The notes under the pieces: model-generated
Database searches by the model: none
What the model was told of the DNA's origin: nothing
The model's input: the letters and a program-made list of their open reading frames with translations, nothing else
Program-made: the position numbers and the translations under genes
Shown: one piece after another, positions 37,275 through 47,862 of the stretch
How positions within the stretch are numbered: the first letter of the stretch is position 1
How the letters are laid out: each line of letters begins with the position of its first letter
Origin: Spirobacillus cienkowskii
Lineage (GTDB): Bacteria; Bdellovibrionota_B; Oligoflexia; Silvanigrellales; Silvanigrellaceae
Assembly: GCF_037081835.1 (NCBI RefSeq)
Contig: NZ_CP146516.1
Coordinates: forward strand, 2,309,501 to 2,373,500
Reading direction: 5' to 3'
Length of the DNA: 64,000 nt

Positions 37275-38537
37275 ATGGGCAAAAAGATCAACTATAATTT
37301 TAAAAATATTCAAAATGATGATGAATGGAATTTTTTTAGAGAAAATTTTACATTAGACAAAAACTATATTCATTTATCTTTAGCAATTCATGTACCGCAT
37401 AGCAATACTTTAAACATCGAAATTGATAAATTTAGAAAAATGATTGATTGCAATCCAGATTTAATGCGAAGAGAAAGACATCAATACACTAACCATACAT
37501 TAGACGCTGCAGCAAAACATCTAAATACAAATAAAAATTTAATTGCACTGACTGATAGTTCAACAATGAGTCTTTCCTTAATACTCAACGGACTAGATTT
37601 TAAAAATAATGATGAAATTCTTACAACTAATAGTGAACATTATTCACTCGAAAAATTATGCGAACATAATGCAGAAAGGCACAATTTAAAATTAACAAAA
37701 ATTAATTTAAAAAAATGTTTAGAAATGAATAACAAAGTAGAAATCGCAAAATATATTACTAGCTATATAAATAATAATACATCTGTAGTTTTTATTTCAT
37801 GGGTAAACTCTAAATATGGAATAAAAATGCCTCTACAAGAAATTTCTAAAGAGTTACAATTAATCAATACTACAAGAGCAGAAAATAAAAAAATATTACT
37901 TTGTGTAGATGGTGTCCATGGATTTGGTGTAGAAAATATAAATAGTATTCATGATCTCGGTGTCGATTTTTTTGCAGCTGGTTGTCATAAATGGTTGTTT
38001 GGACCACGTGGAACAGGTTTACTTTGGGGAAGTGAAAGAGGATGGAAAAGATTAAAACCCACCATTCCATCTTTTGAAAAAATCGCGTGGGATCATTATT
38101 TAGAATGGAATAATCAAAAAGCTGCGGAAGAAGAACTCATTAAAGCAAAATTATGCACACCTGGTGGATTTAAAACGTTTGAATACATTTGGGCACTTCG
38201 ACATGCTTTTGAGTATCAAGAAAAAATTGGTAAGCAAAATATCCATGAAAGAGTTCATTATTTAACAAAAATTGCAAAAAAGGAATTAGAAAAATCTCCA
38301 AATATTATTATCCATACACCAATTAACGATGAGCTATCTTCAGGGTTTGTATGTTTTAATATTAATGGAATAAATCCTACAGAAATTGTTAATAATCTTG
38401 CTAAACATAATATTATTATTGGACAAACTCCATATAAAGAATCATGCGCAAGAATTACACCAAGCATTTATAATTCAGAAAAAGAAGTTATTTATTCATG
38501 CGAAAAAATAAATAATTTTGCACATGAAAGCATTTAA
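37275..38537 (+). CDS. Class V aminotransferase-fold PLP enzyme
   Basis: 420 residues from ATG 37275, with AAAGGG 6 bp upstream. PLP-binding features: 'TDSSTMSLSLILNGLDF', 'ILLCVDGVHGFGV' (Asp to the pyridine N) and the Schiff-base Lys in 'AAGCHKWLFGPRGTGLLW'. This pattern fits the isopenicillin-N-epimerase/cysteine-desulfurase-like branch, whose members do epimerisation, C-S lyase or side-chain elimination. Second gene in the putative biosynthetic operon; only one base separates its stop from the next start. Confidence 0.85.
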   Translation: MGKKINYNFKNIQNDDEWNFFRENFTLDKNYIHLSLAIHVPHSNTLNIEIDKFRKMIDCNPDLMRRERHQYTNHTLDAAAKHLNTNKNLIALTDSSTMSLSLILNGLDFKNNDEILTTNSEHYSLEKLCEHNAERHNLKLTKINLKKCLEMNNKVEIAKYITSYINNNTSVVFISWVNSKYGIKMPLQEISKELQLINTTRAENKKILLCVDGVHGFGVENINSIHDLGVDFFAAGCHKWLFGPRGTGLLWGSERGWKRLKPTIPSFEKIAWDHYLEWNNQKAAEEELIKAKLCTPGGFKTFEYIWALRHAFEYQEKIGKQNIHERVHYLTKIAKKELEKSPNIIIHTPINDELSSGFVCFNINGINPTEIVNNLAKHNIIIGQTPYKESCARITPSIYNSEKEVIYSCEKINNFAHESI

Positions 38538-38538
38538 A

Positions 38539-40060
38539 ATGGAAAGTAGTAAGTTTGATATTATTATTTTAGGTGCAGGTGCACAGGCAACAGCGTTTTT
38601 ATCTGCGATTTATCATATAACTAAAAATATTAAAAAAATTCCTAATTTAACTATTGGAATAGTAGATAAACAAGAAAACTACGGTTGCGGAGTTATCTAT
38701 AACGAAGATTATCCATGGATTATTATGAATACACCAATTACAGATTTATCGGTTGAGCTAAATAATAATCTTGATTTTTCAGATTGGTTACAAGAAAATA
38801 TTGAATTATACTGCACTGTAAAAACAAATAACTATGTATCAAGAAGTGTATTTGGAAAATATTTAAATTATAAATTTAACTTTTATAAAAATTGTTTATT
38901 AAAAAATGGGGTTCTTGTTGAAACAATTAACGGTTTAGCTGTAAATATAGAAGATAATCCTATTAACAAAGATGTGATAGTAACATTACATGACAAAAGA
39001 TCATTATTGACTAAAAATCTTGTAATCGCAATTGGAAAAGAAAATTCAGAAGACATATATGACTTAAAAAAACATTCAAATTACATTCATTCACCATTTC
39101 CAGCATTTAAAAAAATTGCACATTTCCCAAAAAAATCATGTGTAGGAATTATTGGTTCAAATTTAACTGCTATTGATGTTGCTGTAACGTTAAAACATTT
39201 AAATCACCAAGGTAAAATCATTATGAGTTCTAGAGGAGGATTACTACCAGAAGTAAAAGGAAAGCATCTTAGAGCTTATCCTCCAAAATACGCTCTGCAT
39301 AAAAATTACCTAAAAATTTTTAATAATAAAAAAAATGACTTAACACTACTTGATATTCTTAGACCTATTAGAAAAGAATTAAAAAATTATAATTTAAACT
39401 GGAGAAATATATTTTTTCCAAAAACATTATCTCCAGATAACACTCAAAAATTTGAACAAAGAGTTTACGAAGCAATAAATTTTCCAACAAACTTTAATAT
39501 AATTCTTGGAATGATACCTGAAATTGCAAAAACATGGAATTTAGTTAAAAACTCAGAGATTGACTTATTTATTAAAAAATATCATCGCTTTATTCATCAA
39601 AAACATGGTGCAATCCCTCTTGTTAATGCAAAAAAAATACTCGAATCTTCTAAAAACAGAACAGCTAAATTTAAAAGGCGATATTTTAGATATTAGATAT
39701 GAAAATAATAAATTTAAAATAGAATACAAAAACAATGATAAAACAGAATGTGACTATATTGTAAATGCAATGGGAACTAAAAAAAGCGCGTGCAATAATA
39801 TTTTTCTAACATCTCCATTTAAAAGCTTGTGTCAATACAATTTAATTAATGAAGTAAGTGGTGGAGGAATTATTACTGATTTTTTAACAGGAAAAATTCA
39901 ATCAAAAAATAATAAATACTCACCACGCATAAGGGCTATTGCGCATAATGCGGAAGGAAGTCATCCATTTATTAATAACTTTGCATGGATATTAGAATCG
40001 AGTCATCACGTTGCAGAAGACTTAATTAATGAGGTTTTGAATGCCCACAAAAAATATTAA
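38539..40060 (+). pseudogene. FAD/NAD(P)-binding oxidoreductase, frameshifted
   Basis: The first frame starts 'MESSKFDIIILGAGAQATAFLSAIY', a dinucleotide-binding motif, and contains a second one, 'CVGIIGSNLTAIDVAVTLKHL'. It ends at 39696 after an off-frame tail. The remaining ~130 residues, with 'DYIVNAMGTKKS' and 'RIRAIAHNAEGSHPFINNFAWI', continue in another frame to 40060. Removing one A from the A5 run at 39652-39656 gives '...KKILESSKTEQLNLKGDILDIRYE' and a single ~507-residue protein. Either a real +1 indel, a slippage site or a sequencing error. Such enzymes (PF13454-like) oxidise amino acids or scaffolds in natural-product pathways. Confidence 0.75.
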
Positions 40061-41306
40061 TAATGCAGGACTAGTTTGCATTGTTGATGCTTACTCAACA
40101 GGAAAAAAACTTGTTTCAGAATTTCTTAAATTTGGAACAATTTGTATACATATTAAAAGCTCGCAAAAAAATGCTTTAGACCCAAGACGACCAGAATTTT
40201 ATGAAGAAATTCAATTTGATGGCAACATACATGAACTACAAAAGACAATCAAACAATTTAGCCCACAACACATTATTGCTGGCTCAGAAATGGGTGTTGA
40301 ATTGGCAGACAAGTTAATTGATAATTTAAACATTAGAAATGCTTGCAATCCTAAAACAACTCATTATAGACGTAACAAATACGCGATGCATGAGTGTTTA
40401 AGAAAAAATAATTTATCTTCAATTCAGCAATTAAAATCAGATAATAAAAATAAAATCGTTGAGTGGTGTCTCAATCTCAAAAAATGGCCTGTAGTTATTA
40501 AACCCCTAAACAGTGCCGCGAGTGATGGAGTAACAATTTGTGAAACTATTGATGAAGTAAAAACTGCGATCGAAAAAATTCTAAAACAAGAAAATCGCTT
40601 AGGTATTAAAAACGAAGAAATTCTTGCACAAGAATTTCTAGATGGAACTCAATATTTTGTAAATACTGTAAGTTGGAACGGCGAACATTTTATTTCTGAT
40701 ATATGGATTCAAAAACGCAAAAGATTACCAGGCAAAGCATTTTTATTTGAAAGTATGGCGCTATGTGATAGAGAAGGACAAATAGAAGAGCATCTTGCAA
40801 AATATACTATAGAAATTTTAAATACTTTACAATTAACTCATGGTGCTGCGCATAATGAAATTATGTGGACAGAAAAGGAACCTGTGCTAATAGAATTAAA
40901 TGCAAGACTCATGGGAGGAGCAATTGAAGATTCCTCATTTAAATCTGCACTAGGATATACACAAGCAGAGCTACTTGCTATTGCCTATTTAGATTCAAAT
41001 ACATTTTTAAAAAAATATGCAAATAAAAAATATAATTTAAAAAATAACTTAACAGAAATTTCGTTTTTATTTAGTAAAAATGGAACATTAAAAAACTTTA
41101 CAAAAAAACATGCAATTGAAAAAATGGAGTCATTTCACTCATTTTATGGATTACCTCCACCTGGTACGCAAGTAATAAAAACGGAAGATACATTAGGAAA
41201 TCCTGGTTATGTTTACCTGCTACACCAAAACAATCATGTTATTAATAAAAATTTAAATCAAATTTTAGAATGGCAAAACAATGATGAAATATTTATAATT
41301 GATTAA
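40041..41306 (+). CDS. ATP-grasp ligase
   Basis: 421 residues. Central ATP-grasp fold: 'WPVVIKPLNSAASDGVTIC' (ATP-binding Lys and small loop, about 150), 'ILAQEFLDGTQYFVNTVSW', and Mg-binding 'GAAHNEIMWTEKEPVLIELNARLMGG' (Glu/Asn pairs, about 275-300). The layout resembles carboxylate-amine ligases such as BacD that join amino acids. Its start overlaps the FAD gene by 20 bp. As the last gene of the operon it is the best candidate for building an amide or dipeptide from the upstream enzymes' product. Substrates unknown. Confidence 0.88.
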   Translation: MPTKNINNAGLVCIVDAYSTGKKLVSEFLKFGTICIHIKSSQKNALDPRRPEFYEEIQFDGNIHELQKTIKQFSPQHIIAGSEMGVELADKLIDNLNIRNACNPKTTHYRRNKYAMHECLRKNNLSSIQQLKSDNKNKIVEWCLNLKKWPVVIKPLNSAASDGVTICETIDEVKTAIEKILKQENRLGIKNEEILAQEFLDGTQYFVNTVSWNGEHFISDIWIQKRKRLPGKAFLFESMALCDREGQIEEHLAKYTIEILNTLQLTHGAAHNEIMWTEKEPVLIELNARLMGGAIEDSSFKSALGYTQAELLAIAYLDSNTFLKKYANKKYNLKNNLTEISFLFSKNGTLKNFTKKHAIEKMESFHSFYGLPPPGTQVIKTEDTLGNPGYVYLLHQNNHVINKNLNQILEWQNNDEIFIID

Positions 41307-41308
41307 AG

Positions 41309-42928
41309 CTATTTTAACTTTAATTTCCATACATAAAACATATATCCATTATGCTGTTCACCTAAAGAGGCTATTCTTTCTGAATTATAAGCAAACGACA
41401 TTCTTTGATTTAGGACTACAACAAAGTATTTCTTATCTACAAAATACTCAGATAATCTTTTAGTATATTCACTATTTACTGTTGAATTTTCAACCGCTTC
41501 TTTATACAATTTTTCATATATATTATCAGGAGGCGACTCATTTGATAAAAACGAATTTTTTCTAAAATATGCAAAATTTTTATTTGGATCAATTGAAGGA
41601 AATGAAAAACCACTCCAAAGTAATACATTTGTGTCATTATACTTGAATTTATTATAATTAATATCCGTATCATAAAAAACTGTATAAATTCCAACGTCCC
41701 TTAATTGTGAAATAATTTCTTGAATATAAGGAAGTGAATTGATATTTTCAATATTTGCCCAGTATGTATGTACATGAAAAACCCTATTTTTCCACAAATA
41801 ATGCGGTACTTCATTTAAAAGAAGTTTTGCTCTTTTAATATTTCTTTTTTCAATAGGTATATTTGCTCTAAATTTTCTGATAGAACTAAAAATAGGAATC
41901 ATTTGATTTTCTGGAACTATTTCTTTAAAATGCGCCTTTGACGCAATTAATTCTCTATCAAGAGCCAAAGAAATCGCTTCTCTAAATTTTGCATTTGCCC
42001 CTAATAAAGTTTTATGATTAAAGAAAAAACCTCCATTAGTATAAATACTTGGAAATACAATACGACGATCTGTTTTGGAGTTGCCTCTAGTTAAATTTCC
42101 TAATAATATTTTAATATCGCCTTTATTTTTATTACTAAAAATAAATTTAATGTAACGTGGTATATTTTCTTGTTCATTAAATTTTTTTAATACAAATTCA
42201 TAGCTATTTAAATCATAACTTTCTATTTTATATTTACCAAATCCAATTGGATGCTTTAACCAGTTATTATAAAACGGATCAAACTCTTCTATTGGTACAA
42301 TAGGTAATCTTCCAATAGAAATTCTGTTAAAAAACAAATTATTAGTGCGCTTTAATTTAAAATTAATATTGTATTTATCAACAACCTCTATTCCCTTAAC
42401 CAAACCAGTTGGATAATAAATAGAATTAATTTTTTTTAACTTAATTTTTTTGCTCTTCAAATCATCTATTCCAACAATATCATCTAAAATTGAAGCAATA
42501 AATTTATTTTTATTTTTTAGTATTAGCTGTCTAATTAAAGAAAATTCAACATCGTATGCTGTAACTTCTCTATTATTATGAAAAAATATATTTTTCTTCA
42601 ATGTCGCAAAACAATAATTATAATCACAAGTGTATTTATCAAGTAAGGTATTTTGTGGAATTTCATTTTCATTAAAATTTTCTTCAATTGAAATTAAACT
42701 TCCATTAACTGAGGCTGTAAAAGTTTCAATTACATGAGCAAGAGCCCTAGATGTGTCCCAAGGAATTTGAGGAATTTCTGACAAATTAATAGTAATTGTT
42801 TCATCTGTTGGAAATAGTTCATTATAAGTTGTTAGATATACAACCTTGTGGTAAACAACAACAATCAATAAAATAATTGTTATTAATAACATTGCCATTA
42901 TAATGTAAACTTTTTTAAAAATCATCAT
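41309..42928 (-). CDS. Family 5 extracellular solute (peptide)-binding protein
   Basis: 539 residues anchored by an N-terminal membrane helix (MAMLLITIILLIVVVY) without a lipobox. The body resembles SBP_bac_5 oligopeptide-binding proteins: 'FATLKKNIFFHNNREVTAYDVEFSL', 'HPIGFGKYKIESYD', 'FREAISLALDRELIA' and 'INSLPYIQEIISQLRDVGI'. No transporter permease is adjacent. It converges on the ATP-grasp operon and may take up, or sense, a peptide related to it; that link is inference. Confidence 0.75.
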   Translation of the reverse strand: MMIFKKVYIIMAMLLITIILLIVVVYHKVVYLTTYNELFPTDETITINLSEIPQIPWDTSRALAHVIETFTASVNGSLISIEENFNENEIPQNTLLDKYTCDYNYCFATLKKNIFFHNNREVTAYDVEFSLIRQLILKNKNKFIASILDDIVGIDDLKSKKIKLKKINSIYYPTGLVKGIEVVDKYNINFKLKRTNNLFFNRISIGRLPIVPIEEFDPFYNNWLKHPIGFGKYKIESYDLNSYEFVLKKFNEQENIPRYIKFIFSNKNKGDIKILLGNLTRGNSKTDRRIVFPSIYTNGGFFFNHKTLLGANAKFREAISLALDRELIASKAHFKEIVPENQMIPIFSSIRKFRANIPIEKRNIKRAKLLLNEVPHYLWKNRVFHVHTYWANIENINSLPYIQEIISQLRDVGIYTVFYDTDINYNKFKYNDTNVLLWSGFSFPSIDPNKNFAYFRKNSFLSNESPPDNIYEKLYKEAVENSTVNSEYTKRLSEYFVDKKYFVVVLNQRMSFAYNSERIASLGEQHNGYMFYVWKLKLK

Positions 42929-43112
42929 GCATTATTCCACAAATATTTTTTTATAAAAATTTATTTAATTAAAAATTTTGTAAAAAAACTTCTAAAATTT
43001 AAAAAACTCAATAATACAAAAATTATTCTCGAACTGATTGCAGTCAATCAGTACATTAGGATAAATTTATAATATAATTTTTACTAAATATTGTCAAATA
43101 AATCAAGAAAAA

Positions 43113-44324
43113 TTATAATATATTACTTTTAATAAAGCTCGAAAAAAACCTACGCGGCTGTAGTCTAGAATGCAAATCAGAGCTCTTTTCATGCAACACC
43201 AAATCGCAGACTATGTTAGCAGCCCACGCTCCAGCAGAAAACCCTGTTGCGAGCCAGCCCGTGTTACCTAAAATCCTTCCTAGCTTACCAAACTCTCCCA
43301 AAATAGGAAGTTCATCACAGGGATAACAATCCGCCAAAATTCTTTTTTCAACGCATTTTATTGATTTTTCATAAATAAAATTGTTCTTAATTTCAATTTT
43401 TAGCTCGTCCATTAAAAATTTAAAAATTATATCTTTATGATATTTTTCAATACTATTAAATACTTTATCTTCTATTAAGACATTTTCTAAATTAATGCCC
43501 GCACCAGCGCCTGGCAATAAAAAGCGTGGTCCAGAAATTTTAATAAATATTTTCTCAAGTATTGAATAAGCAACAAGTGAAATGTGACCATTTGACATTC
43601 GATAAGAAAAAGGAAATTTTATATTTGTCTTTGGCAAAATAGCTTCATAATCATACAAACAATCACTCATTGGAACAAGAATATTATTGTACCTAGAAAG
43701 TAACTTAGAAATATTTAAAGAATTTCCAAGAATAACAATTTCTGTATTAGTTTGCTGCCCATTTGCCAAAGTTAAATTACAATTATTTTGTGTTTCACTA
43801 ATATTTATAACTTCACTTTGTATAAAAGTGACATTATTCTTTTGAAGAAATTGAATAATTTTTTTTTGGAATAATTTTTTATCTAAACAAATATAAGCCG
43901 AGTTAGTTTCTTTAAAAATATTATTTTTATTTGTCTTTTCTAACCCAAATCCAAGTGCACTTGCTTGATGCAACTCATCAACTTCAAAATCTTTTAGACC
44001 AACTCTATAACATTCTGAAGCTAACCAGTTAGACTTATCTTCAATAAGAGGTAATATATTATTATAAAAAAACATTGTTCCTTTATTACAAAATTCTTGT
44101 AAATACAAAGCAACCTGATGACCATGTGCAGCATGTGCACGAGTTGGTGGGTCATTGAGCGAAGGCCAACATGCATTTACCGAATGCAAAAAGCTTTCCA
44201 TAGGCTGAGTATTCTGAGGGTATATTAAACCTACACGTAAAGTTTGTTGTGCAAGCAATATTGCACAAAAACAAGAAAAAGGACCTGCTCCAACAATAAC
44301 AACATCAAACTCTTTCTGATTCAT
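43113..44324 (-). CDS. DAO-type FAD-dependent oxidoreductase
   Basis: 403 residues. N-terminal FAD motif 'DVVIVGAGPFSCFCAILLAQQ' and a C-terminal 'LGRILGNTGWLATGFSAGAWAANIVCDLVL', typical of the DAO family (amino-acid oxidase or sarcosine-oxidase-like). 'NDPPTRAHAAHGHQVALYLQEFCN' is conserved in the group. No membrane segment. Lies 59 bp downstream of prmA on the same strand and may be cotranscribed. Substrate unknown. Confidence 0.75.
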   Translation of the reverse strand: MNQKEFDVVIVGAGPFSCFCAILLAQQTLRVGLIYPQNTQPMESFLHSVNACWPSLNDPPTRAHAAHGHQVALYLQEFCNKGTMFFYNNILPLIEDKSNWLASECYRVGLKDFEVDELHQASALGFGLEKTNKNNIFKETNSAYICLDKKLFQKKIIQFLQKNNVTFIQSEVINISETQNNCNLTLANGQQTNTEIVILGNSLNISKLLSRYNNILVPMSDCLYDYEAILPKTNIKFPFSYRMSNGHISLVAYSILEKIFIKISGPRFLLPGAGAGINLENVLIEDKVFNSIEKYHKDIIFKFLMDELKIEIKNNFIYEKSIKCVEKRILADCYPCDELPILGEFGKLGRILGNTGWLATGFSAGAWAANIVCDLVLHEKSSDLHSRLQPRRFFSSFIKSNIL

Positions 44325-44383
44325 TTTTTAACTTTCTAATTAATAATGTTAAAATACAAACCAATTTTAAAATTAAAAATTAT

Positions 44384-45313
44384 CTAATTTTTATTACATA
44401 TAAAAGCGCACCAGTCACCCATAACTTTAATATTTTCAATATTTAAGTGTTTATCTTGTAAATAAACTTTAAATTCTTCCATCTCTGAAACTAAAATACC
44501 TGACAACAAAATTTTACCGCTATCAGAAATATGATCACAAATTGCAGGAATTATCATTTTTAGGGGTTTGGATTGAATATTAGCAATTGCCAAATCAAAG
44601 TCTTTATCATAAATATTTTCAATAGAATCGTAAGTAAATTGTATATAAGGTACATTATTATTTAAAACATTCTCCATTGCTATACGTATACAATCAGGAT
44701 CGATATCATTAGCAAGCACGCATTGAGCTCCCAATTGACTAGCAGCAATTGCTAAAATACCACTTCCTGTTCCTACATCTAAAACTTTTTTAGGCATATG
44801 CAAATCTAGCATAAGTTCCAAACAAAGTCGAGTTGTTTCATGCTGGCCAGTGCCAAATGCCATTCCGGGATCGATAATAATTTTATGTTCTTGTTTAAAA
44901 ACAGCCGGATCTTCCCATGGAGGTAAAATTGCGATTTTAGAACCAATAAGAATTGGTTTAAATGAAGATTTCCAGCTTTCCTTCCAGTTTTGATCTGCAA
45001 TTGGTTTAATGTAAAATGTTTCGTTATTAAGCGGAATATTTGCTTTAGGAAACAAATATTCTAAAGATTTTTGAAGTGATTGCAAATAATGTTGATCTTC
45101 ACTATAAATAATTACTGGTGAATTTTTAACATACTTGTCATAAAATTCTTGTTTAACACCATCAATAAAGTGTGCCGAATCTTCATCACAATCAACACTG
45201 CCTAATACAAAATTATCGACTCCCAGATCATCCAATAGCGATGCAAGAAGATCTTTACTATTTTCATCTATATTGATACCCAATTCGTAACAAATATTAT
45301 TTTGTTTTTCCAT
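44384..45313 (-). CDS. prmA: Ribosomal protein L11 methyltransferase
   Basis: 309 residues, normal for PrmA, which trimethylates ribosomal protein L11. Signature 'IDPGMAFGTGQHETTRLCLELM' is followed by the SAM motif 'KVLDVGTGSGILAIAASQLGAQ' (about 175) and 'LAIANIQSKPL' (the N-x-x-x-x-x-L active loop, here with IQ where others have IL). The N-terminal ~60 residues are the L11-binding domain. Firm call. Confidence 0.93.
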   Translation of the reverse strand: MEKQNNICYELGINIDENSKDLLASLLDDLGVDNFVLGSVDCDEDSAHFIDGVKQEFYDKYVKNSPVIIYSEDQHYLQSLQKSLEYLFPKANIPLNNETFYIKPIADQNWKESWKSSFKPILIGSKIAILPPWEDPAVFKQEHKIIIDPGMAFGTGQHETTRLCLELMLDLHMPKKVLDVGTGSGILAIAASQLGAQCVLANDIDPDCIRIAMENVLNNNVPYIQFTYDSIENIYDKDFDLAIANIQSKPLKMIIPAICDHISDSGKILLSGILVSEMEEFKVYLQDKHLNIENIKVMGDWCAFICNKN

Positions 45314-45494
45314 TTAACTTAAATCCTTATTATCCTAACTATATTTTTATAAAGCACTTTAAAAAATATTATAAAGAATTATTTCTAACATTATTTCTAT
45401 TTTTCATATTAGCTGATATAGCATGCTCAAGGCACACGAGGTCTACTAAAATCAACCTCTAAATTGCCATATCCTTTTTTTAAGGAGAAAAAAA

Positions 45495-46481
45495 GTGTTT
45501 TTACCAGAATATATAAATGACAAAAATACTACTAAATCTGATTTTAGCCGGATTGTTATTGGTGGAGGCGCGCTTGGGCTTTTTATTGCAAGTTGCATAA
45601 GCAAAGAATTTTCCAATAATAATTTAACTATTCTTACTAAATCAAAAATTAAGCAACCCGTTTTGATTCAAGATTTAACTCACAATATTTCACAATTTTA
45701 CTTTCAAAATATTGTATTAAGTAAAAATTTTAAAAACAATTCTATAAAACTTTCTCAAGCCACGCCTTTCGCTATTTTGTATATATGTATTCCTCCGGAG
45801 CTCATTAAAAAATCCTATCAATACATAAATAAAATTATAAATTGCAATTCTCATATAAAAAAATTTTTTATTATATTTTTAAATAATGGAATTGTTGATC
45901 CAAACATAATTAAAAAATTTAACAAAAAAACATTAATATTTATTAGATGCATTGTTTTATCTGGATTCCTCAGAGAAATAAAAGATAATTCTACCATTAT
46001 TAAAAACACATCAGGAAAAAATATTTATTATGGATCTAGTTCCAAAATTTCAAAACCACATTTATCTAAAATACTGCCTATGGAATACTTAAAATACAGC
46101 TACAAAAAAAACATATTTAATATTGAAAAAGCAAAGTTTATTACTAATTTCTTACTTGGTCTATGTATAGGCAAAAAAATACTTCCAAATTCTGAAATTT
46201 TTAAAATATTACCCAAAGAACAAAGAAAAGTTGTTTTTAAAAACTTTTGCTTATTATTCCCTGATACGTCTATTACTCCACTTTTTATAGAAAAATATTT
46301 TACCGAAACAATAAAAAATACAGCTGAAAACTTTAATAGCATTTCTGTTTCGTGGCATAATGGTAATTCAAAACCTATTGATTATTTTGTTGCAAATATT
46401 AAAAAAATGTCTTATTCAATAAAGAAAAGAGAAGTCATTCTTTTCTTTAATAGATTTATAAAAAAATTTCAACTTAATTGA
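45495..46481 (+). CDS. PanE/ApbA-like ketopantoate reductase-family protein
   Basis: 328 residues, GTG start with AAGGAG 7 bp upstream. The N-terminus 'FSRIVIGGGALGLFIASCISKEF' is an NAD(P) Rossmann motif as in ketopantoate reductases, and 'ILYICIPPELIKKSYQYINKI' fits the second strand. The rest is divergent and very Lys/Ile/Asn-rich; the catalytic Lys and Glu of PanE are not obvious. Probably a distant relative with another substrate. Followed after 10 bp by the rhomboid gene. Confidence 0.55.
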   Translation: MFLPEYINDKNTTKSDFSRIVIGGGALGLFIASCISKEFSNNNLTILTKSKIKQPVLIQDLTHNISQFYFQNIVLSKNFKNNSIKLSQATPFAILYICIPPELIKKSYQYINKIINCNSHIKKFFIIFLNNGIVDPNIIKKFNKKTLIFIRCIVLSGFLREIKDNSTIIKNTSGKNIYYGSSSKISKPHLSKILPMEYLKYSYKKNIFNIEKAKFITNFLLGLCIGKKILPNSEIFKILPKEQRKVVFKNFCLLFPDTSITPLFIEKYFTETIKNTAENFNSISVSWHNGNSKPIDYFVANIKKMSYSIKKREVILFFNRFIKKFQLN

Positions 46482-46491
46482 AAGATATCAA

Positions 46492-47807
46492 ATGATTGAT
46501 TTTATATTCCAAAAATTAATTTTAAGAAGAAATCCATATATTACATTACTATTTATATTTTTAAATGTAATTTACTACATTTATATTTGCTCTGTACCAA
46601 GCTTTTCTATTCAAGAAATTTTTTATGGCCCAAGTTATAAATCTCTTGTCTTACATGGCGCAAAAGAAAATGGCCTCATTGCAGCAGGTCAAATTCACCG
46701 TTTTTTTTTCCCATCTTCATGCATGCCAATTTAGTTCATCTTTTTGTTAATATGTTTGGTCTTTGGACTGTAGGTAGAATATTAGAGCTTATTGCTGGTT
46801 CAAAAAATACTTTTTTACTTTATATCATAGCAGGTATAACAGGAAATATTTTTAGCTTTGCACTTGCCCCTAATTTATCGGTAGGTGCTTCAGGAAGCTT
46901 ATTTGGTATTTTATTTTGTTTATATATTGTTCAAAAATACGAAGAGAATGTTGCTAAAGAACTAAATATTAAAACTGTAAATGTTAATGTTGGTAAAGCA
47001 ATATTAATTAATGTTTTTATTAATATTGCTTTTGGAATATTTGCACCAATTTTTGACTGGGCTGCACATCTTGGAGGGGCAATTGCTGGTACATTATTTG
47101 GATTAGGATTAACAACTAAACATAGAAGAAATTTAAACTTCATATTAGGAATTCAGAAAAAAGAAAAATTTTTAAAAAGAATTTTTTTTCGCTATCAAAA
47201 TTATTTTATTATTCTTTTATTAATAAATATTTTATTTTTACTTTCTTACTTTAATGTTAAAAAATATCAAAAAATTTATGGAGAGGGCGTTTATCTTGCA
47301 TCTCAAAATCAAACTATTTTTTTAAAAAACTCTGAATTATATCAGTATAAAGATATTTTAGAAGAACAAAATACAGAAACAAAATTTGAAAACCTATTAA
47401 ATGGAGCATACACACTTCATAGTTCTGGACACTTTTTTGCTTCTCGAATTTTATACGAGGTTTTAATTTCATTGTATAAAAATCAAAATTATACAATTAC
47501 TGATGATAAGCTTAAAGAAATTAATAATGCTTTAAATCTTTCTAGAAATAGGCAAAATTTAACAAATCATTACCTAAGTCAAATTTCACCAATTTCGTAT
47601 ATTACTAATATAGAAGAAATATGCTCTAAACCAGCGGAATTATATTTAACACTTGGATATTTTGATATTTCTGGAAAGCTGTTTGAATGTGCTTTTTTAT
47701 TAAATACCCAAAATGATGATTTTGCAATTAAGGCAGTTGAATCCTATGAATTATCTAAAAACAAAAAAGGTATTGCAGAAATCTTAGAAATAGTAGACTT
47801 AACTTAA
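46492..47807 (+). pseudogene. Rhomboid-family serine protease, frameshifted at a T9 tract
   Basis: The first 80 codons (to 46734) give an N-terminal membrane helix and 'GQIHRFFF', the usual run-up to the rhomboid core. The core itself, 'MHANLVHLFVNMFGLWTVGR', with catalytic Ser in 'VGASGSLFGILF' and His in 'FDWAAHLGGAIAGTLFG', is in another frame ending at 47807. Adding one T to the nine Ts at 46701-46709 joins them as '...HRFFFPIFMHANLVHL'. The C-terminal ~150 residues after the membrane domain look helical and TPR-like. Possible real frameshift, RNA polymerase slippage on T9, or sequencing error. Confidence 0.8.
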
Positions 47808-47815
47808 AAATCATA

Positions 47816-47849
47816 AAAGTTGCGCAAATATAAAAATTTGTGCAACTTT
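47816..47849. terminator. Terminator between rhomboid and raiA genes
   Basis: AAAGTTGCGCAAAT and ATTTGTGCAACTTT form a 14-bp stem with one G-U pair. T-rich DNA follows on the minus side, so it should stop the hibernation-factor transcript and may serve both convergent genes. Confidence 0.7.
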
Positions 47850-47862
47850 AACACAATATTAA

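Noticed and set aside
39560-40060. Independent 166-residue gene
   Set aside because: Its N-terminal part is off-frame translation of the FAD enzyme; the remainder is that enzyme's C-terminus after the frameshift.
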